A DNA stretch of 6,839 bases from an uncultured bacterium. Lineage in GTDB: Bacteria; Bacteroidota; Bacteroidia; Sphingobacteriales; Sphingobacteriaceae. A model generated the notes under the pieces. That model was not told the origin of the DNA. It made no database searches and saw only the letters and a list, made by a program, of their open reading frames with translations. How positions within the stretch are numbered: the stretch's first letter is position 1; each line of letters opens with the position of its first letter. Location of the stretch: the NCBI GenBank assembly GCA_903958995.1, contig CAJBVG010000040.1, positions 1 to 6,839 of the forward strand. Direction: 5' to 3'. Both the position numbers and the translations under genes were made by a program. Of this stretch, positions 1-5,945 are shown piece by piece.

Positions 1-513
1 AGCTGGTGCCGAGTTCGCCATAGCATGAAACACATCCGACATTTGAATAGATTGGCTGTAGTCTTTATCAATACTGGTTTCACCCATGCTACGTATATCT
101 GACGATGAATAATTGGTATTATACAAATCAAACAATAAACGTACGAACGAATCTTTCTCGTTTTGTGCAATATCATTCAAAAATTCTTTCTTATCTTTTT
201 TAATTCGATCAGCCCAAGCTACTACCATCTCCACATCTTCATTTATAGAGATTGCTTTATGTTTTGTTTGACTGAATAATTGTCCGAATTTACCTAATGC
301 ACCAAACACCACGTTCACAGGATACATTACAAACATGGATGCCATTACTCCACCAAATACAATGAAAAAACCTGCGATATGAATGAAAGGATTTTTCATC
401 ATGTTAGGAATGTAATGCTCCAAGCGTATTGCTCCAGCAGTATCCATAATACCTAAAATGATTAATGCAGTACAGATTGTAAATCCTAAAAATGTTCCGA
501 TGGAAAATTTCAT
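1..513 (-). CDS. motA: MotA-like stator subunit (partial, 3' end outside window)
   Basis: The first 171 residues of a MotA family protein are visible; the rest lies beyond base 1. MotA forms the ion-driven stator ring around MotB in the inner membrane and pushes on FliG. Visible: a first hydrophobic span at about residues 5-27, a second at about 43-65 containing GGVMASMFVMYP, the counterpart of the GGTLAA...(F/Y)P signature of MotA, then a charged cytoplasmic region (about 80-155), and finally MANSAPA at the cut edge, exactly where MotA proteins read 'xxAPAFGMIGT' at the start of the third span. This pattern separates it from GldL and TolQ/ExbB, which lack the long loop in this arrangement. 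The start is an ATG at 513, 2 nt after the stop of the preceding lipoprotein gene, so it is the fourth gene of the motor operon. By my alignment E. coli Arg90 is Lys105 and Glu98 is Asn113, followed by Asp114; this alignment is uncertain. A motB gene is expected next, outside the window. Confidence 0.85.
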   Translation of the reverse strand, partial: MKFSIGTFLGFTICTALIILGIMDTAGAIRLEHYIPNMMKNPFIHIAGFFIVFGGVMASMFVMYPVNVVFGALGKFGQLFSQTKHKAISINEDVEMVVAWADRIKKDKKEFLNDIAQNEKDSFVRLLFDLYNTNYSSSDIRSMGETSIDKDYSQSIQMSDVFHAMANSAPA

Positions 514-515
514 AT

Positions 516-1079
516 TTATTTTTTTGAAGTAATGTCTTTTAATTCTTTTGCTGAAGGCACTCTAATTTCTGGATCAAGTTTAGCGGCTTGCATCCAAAGT
601 TCTTTTGCTTTTTCTTCGTTACCCATTACGTATAACACACTACCTTTTAAAGATAATGCTTCTGCCGTTTCAATGATTTTCAAAGACTCATCAACATAAT
701 CTAATGCTGAATTATAATCATCAACATATAAGAATTCTTGAGAGCGGCGATAGTATTTCATAGCTAAATTAACGGCATCTTTTGCTTCTCTACTAACATT
801 TAAAGAACCATCAATAACATCTTTTTTTGATTTAGGATCTGTTGTCATCGACAATACAAACTCTTCATTGCCTTTGCCTACTGCATAATCTATTGATGCA
901 GCATTATTTTTATACTTAATATTCACGGGATCCTTTGTAGAATAGGCTCTTCGTGAGTTTTCTGCAATGCGTTGCTGCTCTGTTAAATCTTGAATAGTAT
1001 AACGAGTGTCGCAAGATGCTAATGCAAAAATTGAAATTATAAAAGTGTACTTAAGGCCTGTATATAAAGCTGAATCCAT
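516..1079 (-). CDS. TPR-type lipoprotein of the motor operon
   Basis: A 187-residue protein of unknown specific function. The N-terminus has a short lysine-containing region, a hydrophobic stretch (about residues 11-21) and the lipobox LASC with Cys23, so it should be lipidated and exported; Asp24 follows the cysteine. Residues 24-95 are polar and without recognisable motif. Residues about 100-172 form amphipathic helices with TPR character (YNSALDYVDESL; EALSLKGSVLYVMGNEEKA; LWMQAAKLDP), a typical protein-protein interaction module. The ATG at 1079 is preferred to an in-frame TTG at 1085; with it the gene overlaps the 3' end of the preceding gene by 29 nt in another frame, and the motA ATG comes 2 nt after its stop. 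Context suggests a periplasmic or outer-membrane adaptor of the motor, comparable in idea to TPR lipoproteins of other envelope machines; that role is inference. The lipoprotein and TPR calls are sound. Confidence 0.8.
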   Translation of the reverse strand: MDSALYTGLKYTFIISIFALASCDTRYTIQDLTEQQRIAENSRRAYSTKDPVNIKYKNNAASIDYAVGKGNEEFVLSMTTDPKSKKDVIDGSLNVSREAKDAVNLAMKYYRRSQEFLYVDDYNSALDYVDESLKIIETAEALSLKGSVLYVMGNEEKAKELWMQAAKLDPEIRVPSAKELKDITSKK

Positions 1080-2115
1080 ATCCAAAATTTGCTAACTGTA
1101 ATGAACTTGTTGTATTGGTGAAAATCGAATTAATTAAGTAGTACCTAAAATCAAGGTCCAAACTTAAATTTTCTGTCATATTAATAATTAAACCTTGTCG
1201 AACAAAAGGCACAATCTCATTGGATACCATAACACTCATAGACTGATATGCTTCCATCCAATATTTACGAGGCTGATCACTTTTCTTCATGAAACATAAC
1301 GAGTAATAGAAACCTGCATGAGGCATAAATTTATTGAATTTCACAAAACCTGTATCCGTAGTACCATTCATTAACTGAAGGTAAGACAAACCTGTTCTAA
1401 AGCCATAAAAGCCACCGTGGGTTTTATTGAATGGTTGTCGCCAAACTAAATTCAAATCTGATATTGTAGCTAGGTTTTTATCGCCTTTATCTAAATTTCC
1501 TACGATGTGAAATTGAGTTTTATAAAATGATAGTCCAGCTGATACTTGAAATTCTGCCTTCCTAGGATTATACATTTCTGGATTAGAATTCAAAACAACG
1601 CTATAGATTAACTCCTTAGACCTAGACTTAACCATTTGAATATTGGCTTGAAAACCTGTAATGTGATCATACGTTAATTGAACATAAATTAAAGCTTGTA
1701 AAGCATATTTATCAATTACGTTATTCATCATATCCTCGTCTAATATCAAACGCTCTAACGTATTCTGACGAGTGATCGTAAGATTTGAATCGGTACCATT
1801 AACGATGGTTAATGGTTTTTGTTTGAATTCGGGAGCAGAAACTACAGTGAATCCAGATACAGCAAAGGCACCTTCAATTCTACTACGAATTTGTGATGCT
1901 TCACTTTCATTAATAATGTAATCGGGATAATCAAAAGATGCTAATGCTACACGTTTGTAAAGTAGATCATTTAATTTTACCTGATCGGTAATTTCATCCA
2001 TTAAATCTACCAATTCCAATTGCTTTCTAATGATAGGATTATTCTTATCAATCTGAGCTTTAGATGAACCGTATAATGAACAAATTAAGGTTAGGAGTAG
2101 TATTATTCTTTTCAT
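1051..2115 (-). CDS. Secreted FlgO/CsgG-like domain plus outer-membrane beta-barrel protein
   Basis: A 354-residue protein with a cleavable signal peptide (KRIILLLTLICSLYGSSKA, probable cut after Ala20; the Cys12 context is not a lipobox). Residues about 50-175 look like an alpha/beta domain of the FlgO/CsgG/TolB-N kind: a strand KRVALASFDYP, a helix with IRSRIEGAFAVSGFTVVS, and later a hydrophobic strand ALQALIYVQLTY followed by a second strand ending in KELIYSVVL. From about 185 to the end there are alternating polar/aromatic strands (FYGFRTGLSYLQL, HAGFYYSLCFM, NLSLDLDFRYYLI) and a last strand GYGFSFIYRP, the look of an 8- to 10-strand outer-membrane barrel. The start is the ATG at 2115 that shares one base with the preceding stop (TGATG), a sign of translational coupling; a TTG one codon upstream is unlikely. 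In this operon it could form the outer-membrane end of the machine. FlgO-type proteins are known as Vibrio flagellar outer-membrane components, but the family link here is by eye only. Confidence 0.72.
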   Translation of the reverse strand: MKRIILLLTLICSLYGSSKAQIDKNNPIIRKQLELVDLMDEITDQVKLNDLLYKRVALASFDYPDYIINESEASQIRSRIEGAFAVSGFTVVSAPEFKQKPLTIVNGTDSNLTITRQNTLERLILDEDMMNNVIDKYALQALIYVQLTYDHITGFQANIQMVKSRSKELIYSVVLNSNPEMYNPRKAEFQVSAGLSFYKTQFHIVGNLDKGDKNLATISDLNLVWRQPFNKTHGGFYGFRTGLSYLQLMNGTTDTGFVKFNKFMPHAGFYYSLCFMKKSDQPRKYWMEAYQSMSVMVSNEIVPFVRQGLIINMTENLSLDLDFRYYLINSIFTNTTSSLQLANFGYGFSFIYRP

Positions 2116-3959
2116 CAAGCCACTAGTTTTAATGTTTTACGTATCGAATCGATAATTTTCTTTCTTGCCACGTCTCTATCCTCTGGGGTAACGGTATTGC
2201 CGCTTTCTAATTCTGCTTTTATCAATGATTGCTCACGAGGTGGGCGTTGTACGATAATTTTACTTTGAACATGACTGCTTATGCCAGTAAGTGCATCAAC
2301 AAGCGTGTTGGTATCGATATCTCTTAAAGCTGTTTCTAATTGAAGATCGGTGAGGTAAACCACATTTTTAAATCCAACGAATTGTTGTTTAATGTTGTTT
2401 GCCAATTCTAAATCTTGAGAAGCAATAGTACTGATCAATTGATCTTGATCTTCGTCTTGCATTTGATCTAGAATATCCAATATAGATTGTAAACCATCGA
2501 AAGCAACATTCTTCATTCCTTTCACATCAATAGCTTTCTTAGAGAAATACGTAGCTACTTCACGATAGATTGAAGAAGATATGAAATCGATTTTACTCAT
2601 TTTCATTAAGATTGATGAACGACGATTAATTTCAATCATTCCCAATACATTTTTACTTCTTTTACTTTCCAGTTGTGCTAATAGAATAGCTGATAAATTA
2701 TCATCTTCTTCTTTTAACATATGAATGATTTGCGAATCTGTAATTTGATTTAAGAATTCAAATAAATCTTCATTGCGATCAGGTTCAGCATTCATCGAAA
2801 GTAATTCCTTACTAAAGTCTCTTGCTTCTTGATATTTATCGCTATGTGATTTTAATTGATGATTCGATACTGCTTGATTTAAATCCGAGTAGACTTGTTC
2901 TGCCATAAACGGACGTAAGAAATTTAATAACTTAGGGTTTACTGCACTTAATGCATTCGCTGCTCTCAACTTACCATCTTCTGGGTTAGTAAGTATCCAA
3001 GTCTCGAACATGCTCGCTACTTCTTTCGGGTTACTAATTACACTCGTAATAACATGTTGGCGATTGAACTCGTAATTGATAATATCTTCAGTTTGGTAAT
3101 TACTAGAATCACCTCCCCCAGTATTCGGATAAATAATACTCATATCTTGCCCATTTCCATTTGGACCTGGAATTAACTTTGTGTCATCTTCTGCTTTTGG
3201 CTTTTTATCATTGTCTTTACTCTTACGATAAAGCAAGTAAGTAACAAATACAATTATGATAAAGCAAAGTATTAAGAGTACTACAAAAACATATAACAAC
3301 GTATTATCTGCAGCTTTTTCTTGTTTTTCTTCTTGAGCAACAGGAGCTGGAGCAAGGCGTTCGGGCTCTCTAGGAGCAGGTAAGTAATTTGGAACTTGAG
3401 CAATTGCAGGTTCTGCACCTTTATTATCAATTAGCTCTTGACCCTTAGGGAAAACTGAACGTTTAATTTTAACAATATCACCTTTCGTTTCATCTATTGG
3501 AATAATAGAACGAATTAAGGAATTAATAAAATCGATATCTGAATTTGAATAGGTGGTATCTACAATTACATTGACATATAGATAATCTACTTCCTCAATG
3601 CTGTATGTGTAATTTTTAGTAGTGTCGCTATTGTCTTGATCTTGGTAGCCTTTAGGTAAAACTGGCATACCGGGTAAACGTTGTAAACTTTTCTTCTTTT
3701 TCGTAGAAGGAGTTGGTTTAATCACTTCTACATTTCCTTGCAACATGTTAATGTCGACAAGAAATGTACTTGATGCGAAGAATTTGGTTAATTCTTGGCG
3801 AATAACGATTTCGAAATTATTCGCTTGATTTAAGGGTTCTGGGTTCTGACCTGCTTTCGGTTGGTACAAAAACGATTGTGCCATGGTCTGCTGAGCCGGA
3901 ACAAAAAACAAAAAAGCGTAAAAAAATGCATTAATCAGTATCTTCTTTCCTTCACTCAT
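2115..3959 (-). CDS. Natural FliF-like/FliG fusion: membrane-anchored rotor/switch protein
   Basis: A 614-residue protein joining parts of the flagellar MS-ring protein FliF and the rotor protein FliG. In order: signal peptide or first membrane anchor (about 5-27, ending TMAQ); periplasmic segment 48-80 and 118-170, where YSIEEVDYLYVNVIVD and the run to GDIVKIKRSVF match the last periplasmic domain of FliF (typically '...RLSVAVLVD...LV+.AVG...RGD.V.V...F'); a Pro/Ala/Glu-rich linker (180-215); one membrane span (221-244) followed by RKSK; a cytoplasmic linker; NPKEVASMFETWI (310-322), like the FliF tail that binds FliG; then FliG middle domain (about 395-475, EEDDNLSAILLAQL in the place of the EEHPQ motif) and FliG C-terminal domain (about 485-612, LQSILDILDQMQDED, NVVYLTDLQLETALRDID, LVDALTGI). 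FliF RBM1 and RBM2 and an obvious FliG N-domain are missing. The ATG at 3959 is preferred to a TTG at 3983 because it puts the signal peptide at the N-terminus. It is the first gene of the operon. The FliG part is a strong call, the FliF part good. Confidence 0.85.
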   Translation of the reverse strand: MSEGKKILINAFFYAFLFFVPAQQTMAQSFLYQPKAGQNPEPLNQANNFEIVIRQELTKFFASSTFLVDINMLQGNVEVIKPTPSTKKKKSLQRLPGMPVLPKGYQDQDNSDTTKNYTYSIEEVDYLYVNVIVDTTYSNSDIDFINSLIRSIIPIDETKGDIVKIKRSVFPKGQELIDNKGAEPAIAQVPNYLPAPREPERLAPAPVAQEEKQEKAADNTLLYVFVVLLILCFIIIVFVTYLLYRKSKDNDKKPKAEDDTKLIPGPNGNGQDMSIIYPNTGGGDSSNYQTEDIINYEFNRQHVITSVISNPKEVASMFETWILTNPEDGKLRAANALSAVNPKLLNFLRPFMAEQVYSDLNQAVSNHQLKSHSDKYQEARDFSKELLSMNAEPDRNEDLFEFLNQITDSQIIHMLKEEDDNLSAILLAQLESKRSKNVLGMIEINRRSSILMKMSKIDFISSSIYREVATYFSKKAIDVKGMKNVAFDGLQSILDILDQMQDEDQDQLISTIASQDLELANNIKQQFVGFKNVVYLTDLQLETALRDIDTNTLVDALTGISSHVQSKIIVQRPPREQSLIKAELESGNTVTPEDRDVARKKIIDSIRKTLKLVA

Positions 3960-4017
3960 AGTTCTCAAAATAGTGGTGCGCAATATAATCTGAGGTATTT
4001 AAAATATTAGTCGTTTT

Positions 4018-4048
4018 TAAAAATATGTATATTTTATATAAAATCAAA
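4018..4048 (-). promoter_or_regulatory. Bacteroidota-type promoter for the motor operon
   Basis: On the minus strand a TTTG (4048-4045) is followed by exactly 19 bases and then TATTTTTA (4025-4018). This fits the primary sigma consensus of the phylum, TTTG-N19-TAnnTTTG, with only the last base differing. Transcription would begin around 4010, leaving a leader of about 50 nt before the ATG at 3959. The region is A+T rich, which raises the chance of accidental matches, but the exact spacing and position support the call. Confidence 0.6.
4031..4044. repeat. 14-bp perfect palindrome in promoter spacer
   Basis: ATTTTATATAAAAT is identical to its reverse complement and fills most of the spacer between the -33 and -7 elements of the motor operon promoter. 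A second small palindrome, CAAATTTG, lies next to it at 4049-4056. A dimeric regulator could bind here, but in sequence this rich in A and T short palindromes arise easily. Confidence 0.4.
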
Positions 4049-4164
4049 CAAATTTGATGCTTAAAGGGCTTAAACAGAGCAATTAGATACTAATTTATAA
4101 GCATCATCATTTAAACAACTAATTCTCGGGAGCTAGTAATTTGCTAATTAACAAGCAATTAACA

Positions 4165-4911
4165 TTAAATATTCAAATGAATCAACACTGTAGTACCTTT
4201 CCCAGGTTCTGATTCAATATTCAAATTACCTTTTAAATAATTCACACGATTTCGAATATTGGATAGCCCTAAACCATAGTTTTGGGTTTCAAGGTTACTA
4301 TCAAAACCTATTCCATCATCTTCAACTAATACTAATAATGTTTCTGGCTGTACGGTTATTTGAATAGTAATATTAGCTGCCGATGCATATTTCAATGCAT
4401 TATTAACTAATTCTTGAATCACTCGAAATAACATAACCGATTTGCTTTGATCAACAATTTCTCGAGGTTCTCCTAATAAGATGTATTCTACGTTGACTTG
4501 CTCCAACTGTTTAAAAGGATGTAGGAATAAATCTAAAGCTTTAAAAAATCCTTCAGACTGTATCGCCTTAGGCATCATTTGATGTGAAATAATGCGAACT
4601 TCATCACAAGCATCACTTAGCATTTTTGCAATTCTCTCTGCTTTCTCTACATTTTCTATGCCTGGCATTATTGCACCAAAATGTAATTTAACTGCCGATA
4701 GAGATGCTCCAACGCTATCATGCAATTCTTTGGCTATTCGGATTCGCTCTTTCTCTTCAGTAGATATAATAGATTCAAACAGTTCTTGCTCTTTTTGCCT
4801 ACGTTTCTTTTGATAAATAAATACCAAAATTAAAAAGAAGGCAAACATGATACCTACCACCACAAAACTAACAATAGCACCTACAAGGGCTTGGGTTTCG
4901 ATACTTTGCAT
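4165..4911 (-). CDS. Sensor histidine kinase, HisKA_3 (NarL/DesK-like) type
   Basis: A 248-residue kinase with a single N-terminal membrane span (about residues 9-33, then QKKRRQK) and no sensor domain of its own. It should autophosphorylate on His64 in ERIRIAKELHDSVGASLSA, the HisKA_3 dimerisation signature, and pass the phosphate to a NarL-type regulator. The HATPase_c domain follows: N-box ELVNNALKYA (Glu167, Asn171, Lys174), DDGIGFD (198-204) and the glycine-rich GLGLSNIRNRV (213-223), with a C-terminal GKGTTVLIHL strand; all key parts are intact. The ATG at 4911 lies 31 nt inside the 3' end of the 7TM protein gene, so the two are probably translated together, and the 7TM protein may supply signal input. 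The likely partner regulator is encoded divergently at 5946-6584. Family and catalytic competence are clear; the signal is unknown. Confidence 0.93.
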   Translation of the reverse strand: MQSIETQALVGAIVSFVVVGIMFAFFLILVFIYQKKRRQKEQELFESIISTEEKERIRIAKELHDSVGASLSAVKLHFGAIMPGIENVEKAERIAKMLSDACDEVRIISHQMMPKAIQSEGFFKALDLFLHPFKQLEQVNVEYILLGEPREIVDQSKSVMLFRVIQELVNNALKYASAANITIQITVQPETLLVLVEDDGIGFDSNLETQNYGLGLSNIRNRVNYLKGNLNIESEPGKGTTVLIHLNI

Positions 4912-5564
4912 AGGAACGAATAAGCTAATCCAACATTTAAAAATAAGTTAACTGTATTATGTATCATCATACGTATATTCCATAATAATGGATTATTCAA
5001 TATGAATTCTATAGTGTTTGTTAGAAAAATAGAAGTTACGCCAACAACTGCAGAATATAGAAAATACATTAAAGAGATAATAAAATAAGAAGACCTGAAT
5101 AAATTGGGTTCATCGTTGGTGACCAATTCGATCATATTATAACCACACGCTAATAATGTAAATACACTCCCTATGGTTAGAGAATAAGGCTCTAAATTAT
5201 TTAACCCGAAATGAAAAATTAAAGTTGACCAAATCACCGTAAATAGAATTCCAAAGAAGACAAGCATTTTCTTGTAGATACGATTTAGAGTATTTATATA
5301 AAAAAAGCAAAATAGTAATAGTAATTGTAAAAGATATACAATATTAGATAACCATAAATTATACTGATGAAGGTATGCAAGAATATTCATCACTATTTCT
5401 ATTAATAAAAAAAATGATATGATTCCAAAAAAATATCGCATAGTGATATGCGATTTCTTAAACATTAAAAACCCTACAATAAAAGGCAACAACATAGAAT
5501 AAGTGCTTATATTATTACAAAGCAAAAAAAGATCTGACTTAAAAAATGTATCGTCCCAATTCAT
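4881..5564 (-). CDS. Seven-transmembrane protein, probable signal-input partner of the kinase
   Basis: A 227-residue integral membrane protein with about seven hydrophobic spans, near residues 13-35, 42-65, 71-92, 99-118, 126-147, 158-182 and 197-219, and very short loops. No enzymatic motif is visible. The last span carries IHNTVNLFLNVGLAYSFLC, reminiscent of unnamed 7TM proteins that in Bacteroidota often sit beside short HisKA_3 kinases; this recollection is of a gene context, not of a characterised function. The gene begins 4 nt after the stop of the 102-aa protein and its 3' end overlaps the kinase gene by 31 nt. The simplest reading is a split receptor: this protein senses a membrane or lipophilic signal and controls the kinase, which lacks its own sensor. 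A transporter is possible but less likely given the size and context. Confidence 0.8.
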   Translation of the reverse strand: MNWDDTFFKSDLFLLCNNISTYSMLLPFIVGFLMFKKSHITMRYFFGIISFFLLIEIVMNILAYLHQYNLWLSNIVYLLQLLLLFCFFYINTLNRIYKKMLVFFGILFTVIWSTLIFHFGLNNLEPYSLTIGSVFTLLACGYNMIELVTNDEPNLFRSSYFIISLMYFLYSAVVGVTSIFLTNTIEFILNNPLLWNIRMMIHNTVNLFLNVGLAYSFLCKVSKPKPL

Positions 5565-5568
5565 AATC

Positions 5569-5877
5569 TTAACTATTTATCGGATTTTCAGATGAACAAT
5601 ATGGAGGACACATTTTACTTAATTCCATTATTAAATTCAGATCATCTTCGTCAGATGAGCCATTTTGTATAGCACCAACCATTACCGAATGTTCAACGCC
5701 CTGTTCATCTAATCCTTTGTAGATTCTAATACCAGTAATAGCAGGATTAGCCAACAATGCTTCGAATGCATCCCTACTAAAATATTCTGCAATAGGTTTG
5801 TCGGGGTAAGTATTTCTGTAATTAGCAGTCAATTGACTAGCTTCAGTTATATTAATTTCGTGTTGTGAGTTAGACAT
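5569..5877 (-). CDS. Small conserved-type protein with C-terminal CPPYC motif
   Basis: A 102-residue soluble, acidic protein of unknown function. There is no signal peptide or membrane span. The centre (about 32-70) reads FSRDAFEALLANPAITGIRI, then a strand-like stretch ending SVMVGAI; this is followed by an acidic linker (SSDEDDLN) and an end with MCPPYCSSENP, where Cys90 and Cys94 are the only cysteines. Small proteins of this layout occur in Bacteroidota next to 7TM protein and kinase genes; I know no assigned function. The spaced cysteines could bind metal or form a redox pair. It is the first gene of the sensor operon, 68 bp from the divergent response regulator start and 4 nt before the 7TM gene. 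The ATG at 5877 is the only good start. Being real is nearly sure from position and composition; function is open. Confidence 0.82.
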   Translation of the reverse strand: MSNSQHEINITEASQLTANYRNTYPDKPIAEYFSRDAFEALLANPAITGIRIYKGLDEQGVEHSVMVGAIQNGSSDEDDLNLIMELSKMCPPYCSSENPINS

Positions 5878-5945
5878 AAGTTTTTATTTTTGTTTTGTAA
5901 GAATTATCAGTAAATATATTTAATTTACAGCAAATATTAAGTAGT
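5878..5945. promoter_or_regulatory. Divergent promoter region of sensor operon and response regulator
   Basis: These 68 bp separate the sensor operon from the response regulator gene. On the plus strand, TATATTTA (5915-5922) fits the -7 element TAnnTTTG except the last base, with TTTG at 5894-5897 (17-nt spacer) or at 5889-5892 (22-nt spacer). For the minus strand a TTTG lies at 5934-5931, but no -7 element at good spacing is clear. The centre is a 12-bp perfect palindrome, TAAATATATTTA (5911-5922), which could be a shared operator. All matches are in very A+T-rich sequence. Confidence 0.45.

Larger units (their letters stand above)
3960..4164. other. Intergenic region between sensor operon and motor operon
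   Basis: About 200 bp of strongly A+T-rich sequence between the stop of the histidine kinase gene and the ATG of the FliF-FliG gene, both on the minus strand. It holds a minus-strand promoter candidate, a 14-bp palindrome inside the promoter spacer, a short inverted repeat (AATTAG, ATA, CTAATT at 4081-4095) and a second one (TTGCT at 4141-4145 with AGCAA at 4154-4158). Neither short repeat is followed by a convincing U-tract, so no terminator is called and read-through from the sensor operon into the motor operon cannot be excluded. Confidence 0.6.

Noticed and set aside
1..513. GldL- or ExbB/TolQ-type motor protein instead of MotA
   Set aside because: Two spans followed by a long charged cytoplasmic region and then the SAPA segment, plus the GGVMASMF signature, fit MotA and not the shorter, differently ordered alternatives.
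1047..1061. 15-base exact repeat GTACTTAAGGCCTGT, found also at 6063-6077
   Set aside because: Both copies are inside coding sequence of unrelated proteins in different roles, with no extended similarity around them; most likely coincidence.
3960..3983. Upstream TTG start for the FliF-FliG gene, adding 8 residues
   Set aside because: It would put Met-Arg-Thr-Thr... ahead of an already proper signal peptide; the ATG at 3959 gives a standard N-terminus and a sensible leader length. Similar TTG extensions at 2118 and 1085 were rejected for the same reason.
4081..4158. Short inverted repeats (AATTAG/CTAATT and TTGCT/AGCAA) as terminator of the kinase operon
   Set aside because: The stems are only 5-6 bp, A+T rich, and not followed on the minus strand by a clear U-tract, so a terminator is not supported.
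4592..4813. Plus-strand open frame of 73 codons
   Set aside because: It lies wholly antisense to the HisKA_3 region of the kinase gene, has no promoter or family resemblance, and reflects the coding pattern of the opposite strand.
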